Of a stretch of 64,000 nucleotides of DNA, positions 38,249 to 46,995 are shown one piece after another. The notes below the pieces were generated by a model. The model ran no database searches. It saw only the letters and a program-made list of their open reading frames with translations, and had not been told where the DNA came from. This DNA is from Algoriella xinjiangensis (GTDB lineage Bacteria; Bacteroidota; Bacteroidia; Flavobacteriales; Weeksellaceae), in assembly GCF_900115015.1 (NCBI RefSeq), contig NZ_FOUZ01000010.1, forward strand, positions 1 through 64,000, given 5' to 3'. How positions within the stretch are numbered: position 1 is the stretch's first letter; each line of letters begins with the position of its first letter. The translations under genes and the position numbers were made by a program.

Positions 38249-39274
38249 TTACTTTTGTTTGTTTTCTTGTTCTAACTTATCGATACGTTTCACAATTTCT
38301 GGAAACTTTCTAAAATACACATACGACTTTCTAAAACTCGCTGCATCAATTGCTGGCGAACCATACAATTGTGTTTTACTCTCTACATTTCCGTTGATAC
38401 CGCTTTGGGCTTGTATTTGCACATAGTCGCCTATTGTCAAATGTCCCGCAATACCTACTTGTCCTCCTATCATACAATTACGTCCAATTTTAGTTGAGCC
38501 TGCAACTCCTGTTTGTGAAGCAATTACAGTATTCTCTCCTATTTGTACATTATGTGCAATTTGTATTTGGTTATCTAACTTTACTCCTTTTCGGATTATT
38601 GTTGATCCCATTGTCGCTCTATCTATTGTAGATCCTGCGCCAATTTCTACATTATCTTCGATTAAAACGTTTCCTATTTGAGGAATTTTTTCAAAAGAAC
38701 CGTCTGCATTTGGTGCAAAACCAAAGCCATCTGCTCCAATTACAACATTTGAATGAATGATACAGTTTTTTCCGATTTCGCACTCGTTATATACTTGTGC
38801 ACCAGAATATAAAACGGTATTATCACCAATTTTAGCATAATCACCGATTGTTACATTTGGATATATTTTTACATTATTTCCGATTGAAACATTTGCTCCA
38901 ATATAAGAAAAACTTCCAATATATACATTATCTCCAAGTTGAGCTGTCGAATTTACTTTTGCAAATTCTTCTATTCCAACTTTATTATTTTTGATTGTAT
39001 TATAATGTTGCAACAATTGCGTAAATGCTTTATAAGCATCTTCTACAACAATTAATGTAGATGAGATATAATCAGTCGCCACAAAATCTTTACTTACAAT
39101 AACAATAGATGCTTTTGTTGTATAGATAAATTGCTCGTACTTCGGATTTGCTAAAAACGAAATCGTACCTTCTGTTCCTTCTTCTATTTTCGACAATGTC
39201 GAAACTTCTACATTTGCATCTCCTTTTACGGTTCCTTGCAATAATTGCGCAATCTCTGCAGCTTTAAATTTCAT
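38249..39274 (-). CDS. lpxD: UDP-3-O-acylglucosamine N-acyltransferase
   Basis: The third lipid A enzyme, adding the N-linked hydroxyacyl chain. The 341-residue protein has an N-terminal uridine-binding domain (about 1-105), a hexapeptide beta-helix (about 110-310) with [20 protein letters not shown] near 182 and the catalytic histidine in [12 protein letters not shown] near 235, and a C-terminal helix. The ATG at 39274 is chosen over a TTG at 39283, because the latter lies inside the promoter box. First gene of the lpx-efp operon. Confidence 0.96.
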   Translation of the reverse strand: MKFKAAEIAQLLQGTVKGDANVEVSTLSKIEEGTEGTISFLANPKYEQFIYTTKASIVIVSKDFVATDYISSTLIVVEDAYKAFTQLLQHYNTIKNNKVGIEEFAKVNSTAQLGDNVYIGSFSYIGANVSIGNNVKIYPNVTIGDYAKIGDNTVLYSGAQVYNECEIGKNCIIHSNVVIGADGFGFAPNADGSFEKIPQIGNVLIEDNVEIGAGSTIDRATMGSTIIRKGVKLDNQIQIAHNVQIGENTVIASQTGVAGSTKIGRNCMIGGQVGIAGHLTIGDYVQIQAQSGINGNVESKTQLYGSPAIDAASFRKSYVYFRKFPEIVKRIDKLEQENKQK

Positions 39275-39280
39275 AGTCTG

Positions 39281-39288
39281 CAAAACTA
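39281..39288 (-). promoter_or_regulatory. -7 box TAGTTTTG of the lpx-efp operon
   Basis: TAGTTTTGCAGACT directly precedes the lpxD ATG, predicting a leader of only a few bases for the lipid A operon. Confidence 0.5.
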
Positions 39289-39355
39289 ATAATTATTCTT
39301 AAATTTTTAAAATGAATATTTAAGTTATTTAACTTTTTTGTCAAATTCTTTTTTC

Positions 39356-40573
39356 TCATTTTATACTATGGTAATGATATTTTGTGATTTCTTGTTGCAA
39401 AAACTGCGTTAATAAGCTTTTGTCTGAGCAAGAAATTTCTTTTACTTCTCCGCTTTTAAATAAAATTTTAATTGGATTTTTTGATTTATCGTACGGTATT
39501 ATTTTTATTGTTGTTTGTTCTACAAAATAACTTGCGTCATCAATCTTCAAAAACTCTTTTACACGTTCTTTTTCTACAAACAATTCTGCCTCGGTTAATT
39601 CTTTGTCCATCAAAAACGATTTTGGTAATTCGCGTTCAATAATACTTCTTGATAATTTACTCAATATCAAGTCATCATGAAACTGCCATTCTTTTATCGA
39701 AGATAAAACATCGCTATCATCTAATCGTGTAAAAATTTCTAATCCTTTGCGCGATAAGTTTCCTTTTTCGTTGTCTTCTAAAAAATAATTGAATGCAGAT
39801 GTTGCAAATAATTTTTCGCCGCCTTTCACCAATTCTTTTGCTCTTTTTAGCACACTAATCAAGAAATTTTCTGCTGTAAACGACTTCTTGTGCATATACA
39901 CTTGCATGTACATAAACATACGCGCCATCAAAAATTTTTCGACAGACGAAATTCCTTTTGCCTCTATAACTAATTCATTTTGCGAGACATTCATCATCGA
40001 AATGATGCGTTCTGGATTAATATTTCCTTCTACAACACCAGTATAAAAGCTATCACGTTTTAAATAATCCATTCGATCGACATCTAATTGACTAGATACC
40101 AATTGAGAAAGAAATTTTTTATGATATTCTCCTTTAAAAATCTGAATGGCAACTGAAAGTTTATTCTCAAAAATTTGATTTAATTCTTCCATCAACCGAA
40201 GCGAAACTTCTTCGTGATGTAAACCATTAATAATAGAATGTTCTAATGAATGTGAGAAAGGACCATGACCTAAATCATGTAAAAGAATAGCGATTAAAGC
40301 ACCATTTTCTTCTTCAATCGTAATATCTACACTTTTTCGTTTCAAAATATTCAAGGCTTTTTGCATTAAATGCATACAACCTAATGCATGATGAAACCTA
40401 GAATGTCGAGCGCCAGGATAAACTAATTCTGTTAAACCTGTTTGAGAAATGCGTCGTAAACGTTGAAAATAGGGATGTTGAATAATTTGATAAATAAGTT
40501 CGTTAGGTATTGTTACAAATCCATGTACTGGATCATTTATTACCTTTAACTTATTATTGTTTAATGAATTCAA
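39356..40573 (-). CDS. HD-domain phosphohydrolase
   Basis: A 405-residue protein of the dNTPase-like HD superfamily. It starts NKLKVINDPVHGFVTIPNELI, then shows RLRRISQTGLTELVYPGARHSRFHH near residue 38, the metal-binding HDLGHGPFSHSLEH near 100 and QLDVDRMDYLKRDSFYTG near 163. Relatives hydrolyse nucleotides; no substrate can be fixed. I place the start at a TTG at 40573, because a GTTG-N18-TATCTTTG promoter lies at 40591-40620, inside the longer reading from 40612. It is divergent from porX. Confidence 0.85.
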   Translation of the reverse strand: MNSLNNNKLKVINDPVHGFVTIPNELIYQIIQHPYFQRLRRISQTGLTELVYPGARHSRFHHALGCMHLMQKALNILKRKSVDITIEEENGALIAILLHDLGHGPFSHSLEHSIINGLHHEEVSLRLMEELNQIFENKLSVAIQIFKGEYHKKFLSQLVSSQLDVDRMDYLKRDSFYTGVVEGNINPERIISMMNVSQNELVIEAKGISSVEKFLMARMFMYMQVYMHKKSFTAENFLISVLKRAKELVKGGEKLFATSAFNYFLEDNEKGNLSRKGLEIFTRLDDSDVLSSIKEWQFHDDLILSKLSRSIIERELPKSFLMDKELTEAELFVEKERVKEFLKIDDASYFVEQTTIKIIPYDKSKNPIKILFKSGEVKEISCSDKSLLTQFLQQEITKYHYHSIK

Positions 40574-40590
40574 ACGTAAAAATTTATTAA

Positions 40591-40620
40591 CAAAGATATA
40601 AAATATAGTCAATCATCAAC
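40591..40620 (-). promoter_or_regulatory. Promoter of the HD-domain gene (-33 GTTG, -7 TATCTTTG)
   Basis: On the minus strand GTTG (40620-40617) and TATCTTTG (40598-40591) are 18 bp apart, close to the Bacteroidota consensus. It decides the start at 40573. Confidence 0.6.
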
Positions 40621-40771
40621 ACGTCTTGGCTATAAATCATCAATTTGATAAAAATATTTTCAATCTGAATGATTTTTTGGACAGATTTATGCTATTTAAC
40701 CGTTTAAATATTTAGCATTTCTAAAGTTTTAGTTTAACAAACAATTTAGATTTTAACACTTCCGTTATCTC

Positions 40772-40779
40772 TATATTTG
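40772..40779 (+). promoter_or_regulatory. -7 box TATATTTG of porX
   Basis: A full TANNTTTG match, with a T-rich TTTT about 20 bp upstream, lies 50 bp before the porX ATG. Confidence 0.55.
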
Positions 40780-40829
40780 GAAATAGTAAGAAAATAAAAA
40801 ATCAATTACAACGAAATAAAAATACAGAT

Positions 40830-42383
40830 ATGGCTATAAAAATTTTATGGATAGACGATGAAATCGATTTATTAAAACCACACCAACTTTTTTTAGAGAA
40901 AAAAGGCTACGAAACGACGATGATTAATAATGCAACTGATGCCTTAGACGAAATTGAGAAAGAAAATTTTTCTGCCGTATTAATTGACGAAAATATGCCA
41001 GGTTTAAGCGGTTTAGAAGCTTTACCAAAAATTAAAGAATTACGTCCAAATCTTCCGGTAATTATGGTTACTAAAAGTGAAGAAGAACATATTATGGAAG
41101 ACGCAATTGGTTCTCATATTGCAGATTATCTGATTAAACCCGTTAATCCAAATCAAATTTTATTGAGTTTGAAAAAGATTTTAGACAGTTCTAAACTTAT
41201 TTCAGAAAAAACGGTTATTAATTACCAGCAAGAATTCAGAAATATCACAATGGATATGATGAATGCGCGCGATCACGAAGATTGGCAAGAGATTTATAAA
41301 AAATTAGTTTTCTGGGAATTAGAATTAGAAAACATTGAAGATACAGCTTTATCTCAAATCATAGAAAATCAAAAAAGCGAAGCAAATGCAGCTTTCTTTA
41401 AGTTTATAGAACGTAATTACGAAGATTGGTTGCACGACGAAGATGATCGCCCAATATTATCGCACACAATTTTTAATCAATTGGTTCGTCCGCATCTTTC
41501 TAAAGAAGATAATGTGTTGTTGATTATGGTTGATAATTTACGTTACGATCAATGGAAAGTGATTGAGCCAATTTTTAATCGTTACTATAATTCGGTACAA
41601 GAAAATCTATATTTTAGTATTTTACCAACTGCTACACAATATGCGCGTAATGCATTTTTTGCAGGTTTGATGCCTTTAGAAATCGAGAAAAAATATCCTC
41701 AATATTGGTTAAATGATACCGACGAAGGAAATAAAAATATGTACGAAAAAGATTTGCTTGGCGAACAATTAAAACGTTATGGTTTAGGCGATTTATCGTA
41801 TAATTATTTCAAAATATTAAATTCAGATTTCGAGAAAAAAATTGCAGATGATTTTAATAACTACAAAAACAATAACTTAAATGTAATTGTCTATAATTTT
41901 ATTGACATTCTTTCGCATGCAAAAACGGACAATAAAATTGTTGCCGAAATGATTCGTGACGATAAAACGTATCGTTCTATTACAAAACATTGGTTTGAGA
42001 ATTCGTACTTAATGGAAATTGTAAAAAAAGCGGCGCACGAAAAAATGAAAATTATTGTAACAACCGATCACGGAACAATTTACGTAAAAGAACCTACAAA
42101 AGTGATTGGTGATAAAGAAGCAAGTACAAATTTACGTTACAAATTAGGAAAGCAATTGCAATACGATCCAAAAGCAGTTTTAGCAATCGATCAACCAGAA
42201 AAATTCTTTTTACCCAAGGTAAATGTTACGTCAAAGTATATCTTTGCAAAAGAAAATTTATTTTTAACGTATCCAAAAAATTACAATCATTTTGTTAATT
42301 ATTACAAGAATACCTATCAACATGGTGGTATTTCTTTAGAAGAAATAATTATTCCGATGGTTGTTTTAACACCAAAAAATTAG
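40830..42383 (+). CDS. porX: T9SS response regulator PorX (receiver plus PglZ domain)
   Basis: A 517-residue protein that controls type IX secretion genes in Porphyromonas and Flavobacterium. Residues 1-120 form a CheY-type receiver with WIDDE near 7, the phospho-acceptor aspartate at 53 in LIDENMPG, and lysine in LIKPVNP near 103. A linker leads to a PglZ phosphatase-like domain (about 200-515) with MVDNLRYDQWK, FIDILSHAKTDNK and TTDHGTIYVKEP, fitting a zinc alkaline-phosphatase fold. No histidine kinase PorY is next to it. It heads the operon with tsaE and ald. Confidence 0.93.
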   Translation: MAIKILWIDDEIDLLKPHQLFLEKKGYETTMINNATDALDEIEKENFSAVLIDENMPGLSGLEALPKIKELRPNLPVIMVTKSEEEHIMEDAIGSHIADYLIKPVNPNQILLSLKKILDSSKLISEKTVINYQQEFRNITMDMMNARDHEDWQEIYKKLVFWELELENIEDTALSQIIENQKSEANAAFFKFIERNYEDWLHDEDDRPILSHTIFNQLVRPHLSKEDNVLLIMVDNLRYDQWKVIEPIFNRYYNSVQENLYFSILPTATQYARNAFFAGLMPLEIEKKYPQYWLNDTDEGNKNMYEKDLLGEQLKRYGLGDLSYNYFKILNSDFEKKIADDFNNYKNNNLNVIVYNFIDILSHAKTDNKIVAEMIRDDKTYRSITKHWFENSYLMEIVKKAAHEKMKIIVTTDHGTIYVKEPTKVIGDKEASTNLRYKLGKQLQYDPKAVLAIDQPEKFFLPKVNVTSKYIFAKENLFLTYPKNYNHFVNYYKNTYQHGGISLEEIIIPMVVLTPKN

Positions 42384-42788
42384 ATGGAATTTATCATTCA
42401 TACTTTAGACGAAATACCAGAAGTTGCAAAAGAAATTTTCAGTCAACTACAGCACAAATTAATCACTTTCGAAGGAGAAATGGGCGCCGGAAAAACAACT
42501 TTTATCAAAGAATTTGTAAAAGTTTTAGGCACAAATGACGAAGTATCAAGTCCAACTTTTTCTATTGTAAACGAATATGATACCGACAACGGAAAAGTAT
42601 ATCATTTTGATTTTTATCGTCTAAATCATGAAGAAGAAGCTTTAGATTTTGGAATTGAGGATTATTTATTCTCAAATCAATATTGTTTAATGGAATGGCC
42701 AAATAAAATTGCTAACTTTATACCAGACGAACATCATACCATAACAATAGAAAATATTGAAGGTACGCGTCATATAAATTTCAATTAA
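42384..42788 (+). CDS. tsaE: tRNA threonylcarbamoyladenosine ATPase TsaE
   Basis: A 134-residue P-loop ATPase needed, with TsaB and TsaD, for the t6A modification of tRNAs that read ANN codons. The Walker A GEMGAGKTTFIKEF is near residue 31, SSPTFSIVNEY near 56, YHFDFYRL near 73 and LMEWPNKI near 107. Its ATG follows the porX stop with no gap, so translation is probably coupled. Confidence 0.95.
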   Translation: MEFIIHTLDEIPEVAKEIFSQLQHKLITFEGEMGAGKTTFIKEFVKVLGTNDEVSSPTFSIVNEYDTDNGKVYHFDFYRLNHEEEALDFGIEDYLFSNQYCLMEWPNKIANFIPDEHHTITIENIEGTRHINFN

Positions 42789-42791
42789 ACT

Positions 42792-43997
42792 ATGGACGGA
42801 AAAAATATTTTCACGCCTTTTTCTCAGGAAGATTTAATTCCTCAACCCGAGCGATTAGAGATTCCTCATAAAAAAGCACGATTTGATATTGGGATTCCAA
42901 AAGAAACAAATAATCAAGAAAAAAGAATTTGTCTTTCTCCAGATGCAGTCGAAATTTTAGTTAATAATGGTCATTTAGTAACCATAGAAACTGGAGCTGG
43001 AGAAGGTGCAAATTATAGCGATAAAGAATATTCGGAAGCAGGTGCGCAAATTGCTTATAATACACAAAGTGTTTTCGAAAAACCTGTTATTTTAAAAGTT
43101 GGACCACTAACTTTAGATGAAATTGATTGGATAAAACCAAACACATTAATTATTTCATCTGTTCCGACAAATACATTGAAGCGAGAATATTTTCAGAAAT
43201 TAACACAAAAACGTGTAGATGCTGTTGGTTTTGAGTTTATCAAAGACGAGCAAAATCATTTGCCTGTTGTGCGTTTATTAAGCGAAATTGCAGGTACAAC
43301 TGCTATTTTAGTCGCAAGCGAGTTGATGTCGTCTGCACATGGTGGAAACGGAATTTTAATGGGTGGTGTTACAGGCGTTCGTCCTACAGAAGTTGTAATT
43401 CTTGGAGCTGGAACAGTTGCCGAAAATGCAACACGAACAGCTTTAGGTTTAGGCGCTTCGGTTCGTGTTTTTGACAATTCACTTTCTCGATTAAGACGTT
43501 TGCAACAAAATATTGGTCAACGCGTTTCTACCTCAACCATCGATCCTAAAGAATTAGGAAAAGCGTTGCGACGTTGCGATTTAGCAATTGGTGCTTTGCG
43601 TGGCGAAACAAGAACGCCTTGTGTTGTGACAGAAGATATGGTGCTAAATATGAAACAAGGTGCTGTTATAATTGATGTAAGTATTGATCAGGGTGGATGT
43701 TTTGAAACTTCTGAATTAACGACACACGATCATCCTATCATTATAAAGAATGATATTATTCATTATGCCGTTTCTAATATCACTTCTCGCGTTGCACGTA
43801 CGTCTACCAAAGCGTTAAGCAATTATTTTTTATCATATTTATTACAAATTTCCGAAGAATCTGGTTTCGCAAATGTGGTGCAAACGGATAAAACTGTAAG
43901 AAATGGTGTATATTTGTACAAAGGTAGAATTGTTAAAAAGAATTTAGGTGATTGGTTTGATTTACCATTTCACGACATTAATTTATTGATTATATGA
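42792..43997 (+). CDS. ald: Alanine dehydrogenase
   Basis: A 401-residue NAD-dependent enzyme interconverting alanine and pyruvate. IGIPKETNNQEKRICLSPDAV near residue 33 is the AlaDH/PNT N-terminal domain, and VVILGAGTVAENATRTALGLGASVRVFD-type residues near 195 form the Rossmann site. An N-terminal stretch of about 30 residues precedes the usual start, as in Bacteroidota homologues. It follows tsaE by 3 bp and overlaps the next gene by 4 bp. Confidence 0.9.
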   Translation: MDGKNIFTPFSQEDLIPQPERLEIPHKKARFDIGIPKETNNQEKRICLSPDAVEILVNNGHLVTIETGAGEGANYSDKEYSEAGAQIAYNTQSVFEKPVILKVGPLTLDEIDWIKPNTLIISSVPTNTLKREYFQKLTQKRVDAVGFEFIKDEQNHLPVVRLLSEIAGTTAILVASELMSSAHGGNGILMGGVTGVRPTEVVILGAGTVAENATRTALGLGASVRVFDNSLSRLRRLQQNIGQRVSTSTIDPKELGKALRRCDLAIGALRGETRTPCVVTEDMVLNMKQGAVIIDVSIDQGGCFETSELTTHDHPIIIKNDIIHYAVSNITSRVARTSTKALSNYFLSYLLQISEESGFANVVQTDKTVRNGVYLYKGRIVKKNLGDWFDLPFHDINLLII

Positions 43998-44374
43998 CGT
44001 TTTCGCAAAGATTTATGAAGTATTTGTTGGGTGTAGGAATTGGAATGGTCTTCGTTGCGATGGCATTCGGTCCTAGAGCTTTTTCATGCAATTACTTTCC
44101 AAACGCAAGAGTTTTAGATGAAGCTTACTCTAAAAGATTATCATTTTCGCCAGAAGCGCAAGCTTTTTTGAAACAAGAGAATTTAGATACAGTTTTCTTA
44201 AAAAAGGAATTATTTAAGAGAAGTAAAATTGATTTTGATCGTTCTCAAAAAGATAAAGTGCCATGTCGAGAATACATCGCAAATTACACAAGCAAAGACA
44301 ATACAAAAAATTATGAATTTGCTTTTGATGTTTGTAGAGAAGATTCGAGATTAGTTTCTATCGAAAAGAAATAA
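43994..44374 (+). CDS. Small membrane-anchored protein of unknown function
   Basis: A 126-residue protein starting in the ATGA overlap with ald, so it is translated with it. One N-terminal membrane helix (about 10-27, LGVGIGMVFVAMAFG) is followed by a soluble, highly charged domain with three cysteines (SCNYF, VPCREY, DVCRED). The soluble part would face the periplasm if the helix is an uncleaved anchor. I do not recognise the family. The operon position suggests a conserved Bacteroidota protein rather than a chance ORF. Confidence 0.65.
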   Translation: MTFSQRFMKYLLGVGIGMVFVAMAFGPRAFSCNYFPNARVLDEAYSKRLSFSPEAQAFLKQENLDTVFLKKELFKRSKIDFDRSQKDKVPCREYIANYTSKDNTKNYEFAFDVCREDSRLVSIEKK

Positions 44375-44380
44375 AAGTAA

Positions 44381-44411
44381 AAAAATCCACTCAATTGAGT
44401 GGATTTTTTAT
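44381..44411 (+). terminator. Terminator of the porX operon
   Basis: AAAAATCCACTCAA pairs with TTGAGTGGATTTTTT, directly after the last gene; the CTCAATTGAG core recurs elsewhere. Confidence 0.9.
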
Positions 44412-44475
44412 TTTACTATAAAACATTTAAATATCCGACAACAAGTACTTAATTTATTGTATTTTAAATTTTTAG

Positions 44476-44502
44476 AAATTTATTTCTTTCAAAAATAAAT
44501 TT
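44476..44502. repeat. Inverted repeat before the cassette promoter
   Basis: AAATTTATTT and its complement AAATAAATTT are 7 nt apart, just upstream of the TATATTTG box at 44510. Possible operator; base composition makes chance likely. Confidence 0.3.
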
Positions 44503-44509
44503 AAGTATA

Positions 44510-44517
44510 TATATTTG
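44510..44517 (+). promoter_or_regulatory. -7 box TATATTTG of the A-B-C cassette
   Basis: A full TANNTTTG match lies 127 bp before the first cassette gene, giving a leader of about 120 nt. Confidence 0.5.
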
Positions 44518-44534
44518 TTCACTTTATATAACAT

Positions 44535-44560
44535 AAAGTATCTAAAATTTTAGATGCTTT
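44535..44560 (+). promoter_or_regulatory. Hairpin in the cassette leader
   Basis: AAAGTATCTAAAA faces TTTTAGATGCTTT (one G-U pair) and runs into TTATA. It lies between the -7 box and the ATG and could be an attenuator or an RNA-stabilising element. Confidence 0.4.
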
Positions 44561-44644
44561 TTATAAATACTAACATAGCCTCTACCACTGTTATTATTAA
44601 GAATAGCATTTATGATATTTTATTAAAATAAAATTGATTAAAAA

Positions 44645-45319
44645 ATGATAACAAAAACCTTACTTTTTACTGGATTGATATTTTCAATCACCTCCTACGC
44701 CCAAGTAGGCGTCAATACAAACACACCCACACGATCATTGGATATCAATGGACATCTAAAAATTAGAGAAACTGTTGATGAATCAGAAAATGGGGAATAT
44801 TCAAAAATTTTAGTTACTGATAATGATGGTAACATAGATTTTATTTATAAAAAAGACTTATTACCTGTTAGTGATGAATTTACAAGTGATAAAGTGGTTA
44901 TAAATAATATCTATATGAATACCACGTCAGCTGGTATTCCTTCAAAAAAAATCACATGTGGTAAATTTGAATTTTCTTTTAATGGCGACAGTAATTCCAA
45001 AATTCAGTTTAATTTAGTACAAGCTCCTACCCAAAATGTAAGTATATACATGAGTATGGAACAAAATTACGATCCAAATGGATTCCAATTTTATCAAGGA
45101 ACTTCAAAATCTAATATAAATCCTTTTATTTTTACTACAAGCAACTGGAGCACAGCACAACCGTTTGCTGAAGCTGGATTGGCAGACTTCGAACAAAATA
45201 TAATGTACTTTCAATATCCAAATGATCCGGATTTTTATCGTTTAACTGTTTACAAAGTAAAACATACAATTAATAATGGATCAACTTGGAGTTTTGTCTC
45301 TGCTTGTGAAAAATTTTAA
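44645..45319 (+). CDS. Secreted cassette protein A, copy 1
   Basis: A 224-residue protein with a signal peptide (about 1-19, ending SYAQ), then VGVNTNTPTRSLDINGHLKIRE, a motif of the LDVNGN type seen in many Bacteroidota surface and fibre-like proteins. The centre has a cysteine in ITCGKFEFSF (near residue 106) and the protein ends in WSFVSACEKF. No T9SS sorting domain and no lipobox, so the mature protein is probably periplasmic or at the surface. First of three genes A1-B1-C1; A2 at 46996 matches over its full length, about two thirds identical by eye. Function unknown. Confidence 0.7.
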   Translation: MITKTLLFTGLIFSITSYAQVGVNTNTPTRSLDINGHLKIRETVDESENGEYSKILVTDNDGNIDFIYKKDLLPVSDEFTSDKVVINNIYMNTTSAGIPSKKITCGKFEFSFNGDSNSKIQFNLVQAPTQNVSIYMSMEQNYDPNGFQFYQGTSKSNINPFIFTTSNWSTAQPFAEAGLADFEQNIMYFQYPNDPDFYRLTVYKVKHTINNGSTWSFVSACEKF

Positions 45320-45330
45320 ACAATAAAAAA

Positions 45331-46046
45331 ATGAAAAAAATTATATTATATATACTTTTCCTATACCCTATTTTAAGCTTTTCTCAAGTCGGAATCGGAA
45401 CAGAAACACCAACCAGAACACTAGATATTAATGGTAATTTAAGAATACGTGAATTAGATAATAAAACTACAAGCGGTGATGCAAGCTATAATCATTTATT
45501 AAGTGCAAAAGACGATGATAAAGATGCATCAAATAATATTATCAGTAAACATGGTGAGTTAGGTAAAGTTTCTTTTACATCTTTATTGCAAAGTTCTTCA
45601 AATAATTTGGAGGTTAAAAGAGTTATCTATCAAGGTGATGTAGATAAAACACAAGAATGTAGTTGTGGAATTTTAAGTATTTTTTTGGATCAATCCGCAG
45701 CAACTAGTCAACAAATTTATCCATTTGTACGTTTAAATTATCTAAGCATTTTTGATAATAATAACACACAGATAGTTTTGGATTAAATTATGGACAAAAA
45801 AAATATATTGATACAAGTTATATTTATGATAACCATAATATTACTTTCGACAAAACTGGAGGAATTGAACCATATAATAAACTTGATGATTTAAAATTTG
45901 ATGGTAATACAATCCGTATTTATACGATTATATTACCAGGCGGAAATAATTTATATCGTTTAACTGTTTCTAGATTTTTGACTAATCCTACAACCTATAT
46001 CAATAGTCTAATTTGCGAAAAATTCTACGTTCAACAAATTGATTAA
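45331..46046 (+). pseudogene. Secreted cassette protein B, copy 1, frameshifted
   Basis: The frame starting at 45331 (signal peptide, VGIGTETPTRTLDINGNLRIRE, SCGILSIFL) stops early at 45784-45786 after 151 codons. The intact copy B2 continues for another 90 residues. The missing part is present two bases out of frame from about 45771 (NYGQKKY, then IRIYTIILPGGNNLYRLTVSR, NSLICEKF) to a TAA at 46044-46046. Removing one AC unit from the ACACACA tract at 45764-45770 restores a single frame that aligns with B2. Either the gene is broken, or it varies by slippage, or the read is wrong at this point. No other stop is seen in the restored frame. Confidence 0.8.
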
Positions 46047-46050
46047 TCCT

Positions 46051-46695
46051 ATGAAAAATTTATACAATATTGTATTTGTACTTATCTCAACTTTAACTTT
46101 TTCTCAAGTTGGTATAAATACAGAACAACCTACCAGAACATTAGATGTAAATGGAAATGAACGTCTACAGAATACTGAATATAAAATAAATGACCCTAAT
46201 TATACTAAAGTTCTTGTTATTAATGATGACGGAAATGTGGATGCTTGGGATAAAGTGGATATAATGAATAAGGTGAGTGATCTTATTGTCGAAACTAAAA
46301 AATTCTATTCTTCTATATCCCCAGATCCTAATATACAAGTACCATGTGGTAAATTTGTTATGCGATTTTCGGGTGATGCGAATAATAATACTATCCCTCA
46401 AATAAAATTGAAAACCCCGAATACAACTGCTACAACTATTTATTATAATATTATTACAAAGCAGAATAGTTCGGGAAATAGTTTCTCACCAAATAATACT
46501 TTAAATACAAATCAAACCTTATCAATAAACACAAGTAATAACTTTATTTCGATTGATGATACATATTCTATCAATAAATTAGATGAAATATATTTAAGTT
46601 ATCCTGGTGATAATAATATTTACAGAATTACTTATTTAGCAAGAACAATGTCTGATACAGAATTTAGTTATTCTATGATTTGCGAAAAATTTTAA
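46051..46695 (+). CDS. Secreted cassette protein C, copy 1
   Basis: A 214-residue protein with a signal peptide (MKNLYNIVFVLISTLTFSQ), then VGINTEQPTRTLDVNGNERL. It carries VPCGKFVMRF mid-way and ends YSMICEKF. The start at 46051 is preferred over an in-frame ATG at 46039, which overlaps the end of B1 and precedes the signal peptide. It begins 4 bp after the B1 stop in the restored frame. Its closest relative is C2 at 48398. Function unknown. Confidence 0.7.
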   Translation: MKNLYNIVFVLISTLTFSQVGINTEQPTRTLDVNGNERLQNTEYKINDPNYTKVLVINDDGNVDAWDKVDIMNKVSDLIVETKKFYSSISPDPNIQVPCGKFVMRFSGDANNNTIPQIKLKTPNTTATTIYYNIITKQNSSGNSFSPNNTLNTNQTLSINTSNNFISIDDTYSINKLDEIYLSYPGDNNIYRITYLARTMSDTEFSYSMICEKF

Positions 46696-46995
46696 AATCA
46701 AACAAACATATCTTTTAAACCAATAAATCTACTCAATTGAGTAGATTTATTGGTTATTATAGTATTTCTACAACTTTACAAAATGATATATTTCAGTCGC
46801 TCTGATTTTTCTATATCGGATAAAAACATCTACATTTACAGCACCTATTTATTCATGATTATGAATAATAAATTATCACTTTCTGTCTTCCTAAGTTTAG
46901 TACATTTTGTACTATATCCACCAACTATTATTTGAATTATTATTCATTCTTATGAAAATTTTATTTGTCTTTAATTAATTTTAAAAGATAGTAAA
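46696..46995. other. Gap between the two cassettes
   Basis: This 300-bp stretch holds the long palindrome at 46718-46755 and a short inverted repeat AGTACATTTTGTACT at 46899-46913. No TANNTTTG box is visible before A2, so copy 2 may rely on read-through or a weaker promoter. A 61-codon frame at 46750-46935 does not look like a gene. Confidence 0.5.
46718..46755 (+). terminator. 38-bp perfect palindrome after cassette copy 1
   Basis: Two 19-bp arms meet without a spacer around TCAATTGA. It lies 23 bp after the C1 stop where a terminator is expected, but it is followed by ATTATAG instead of a T-run, so termination may be incomplete. Confidence 0.6.

Noticed and set aside
40830-42383. PglZ-domain protein, possibly a BREX phage-defence gene
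   Set aside because: The receiver domain at the N terminus and the tsaE-ald operon identify PorX; no other BREX gene is present.
45787-46050. Separate small gene between B1 and C1
   Set aside because: The open stretch has no start of its own and aligns with the C-terminal half of B2, so it is the displaced end of B1.
46750-46935. 61-codon plus frame between the cassette copies
   Set aside because: It starts inside the palindrome, has no signal, motif or promoter, and an unconvincing composition.
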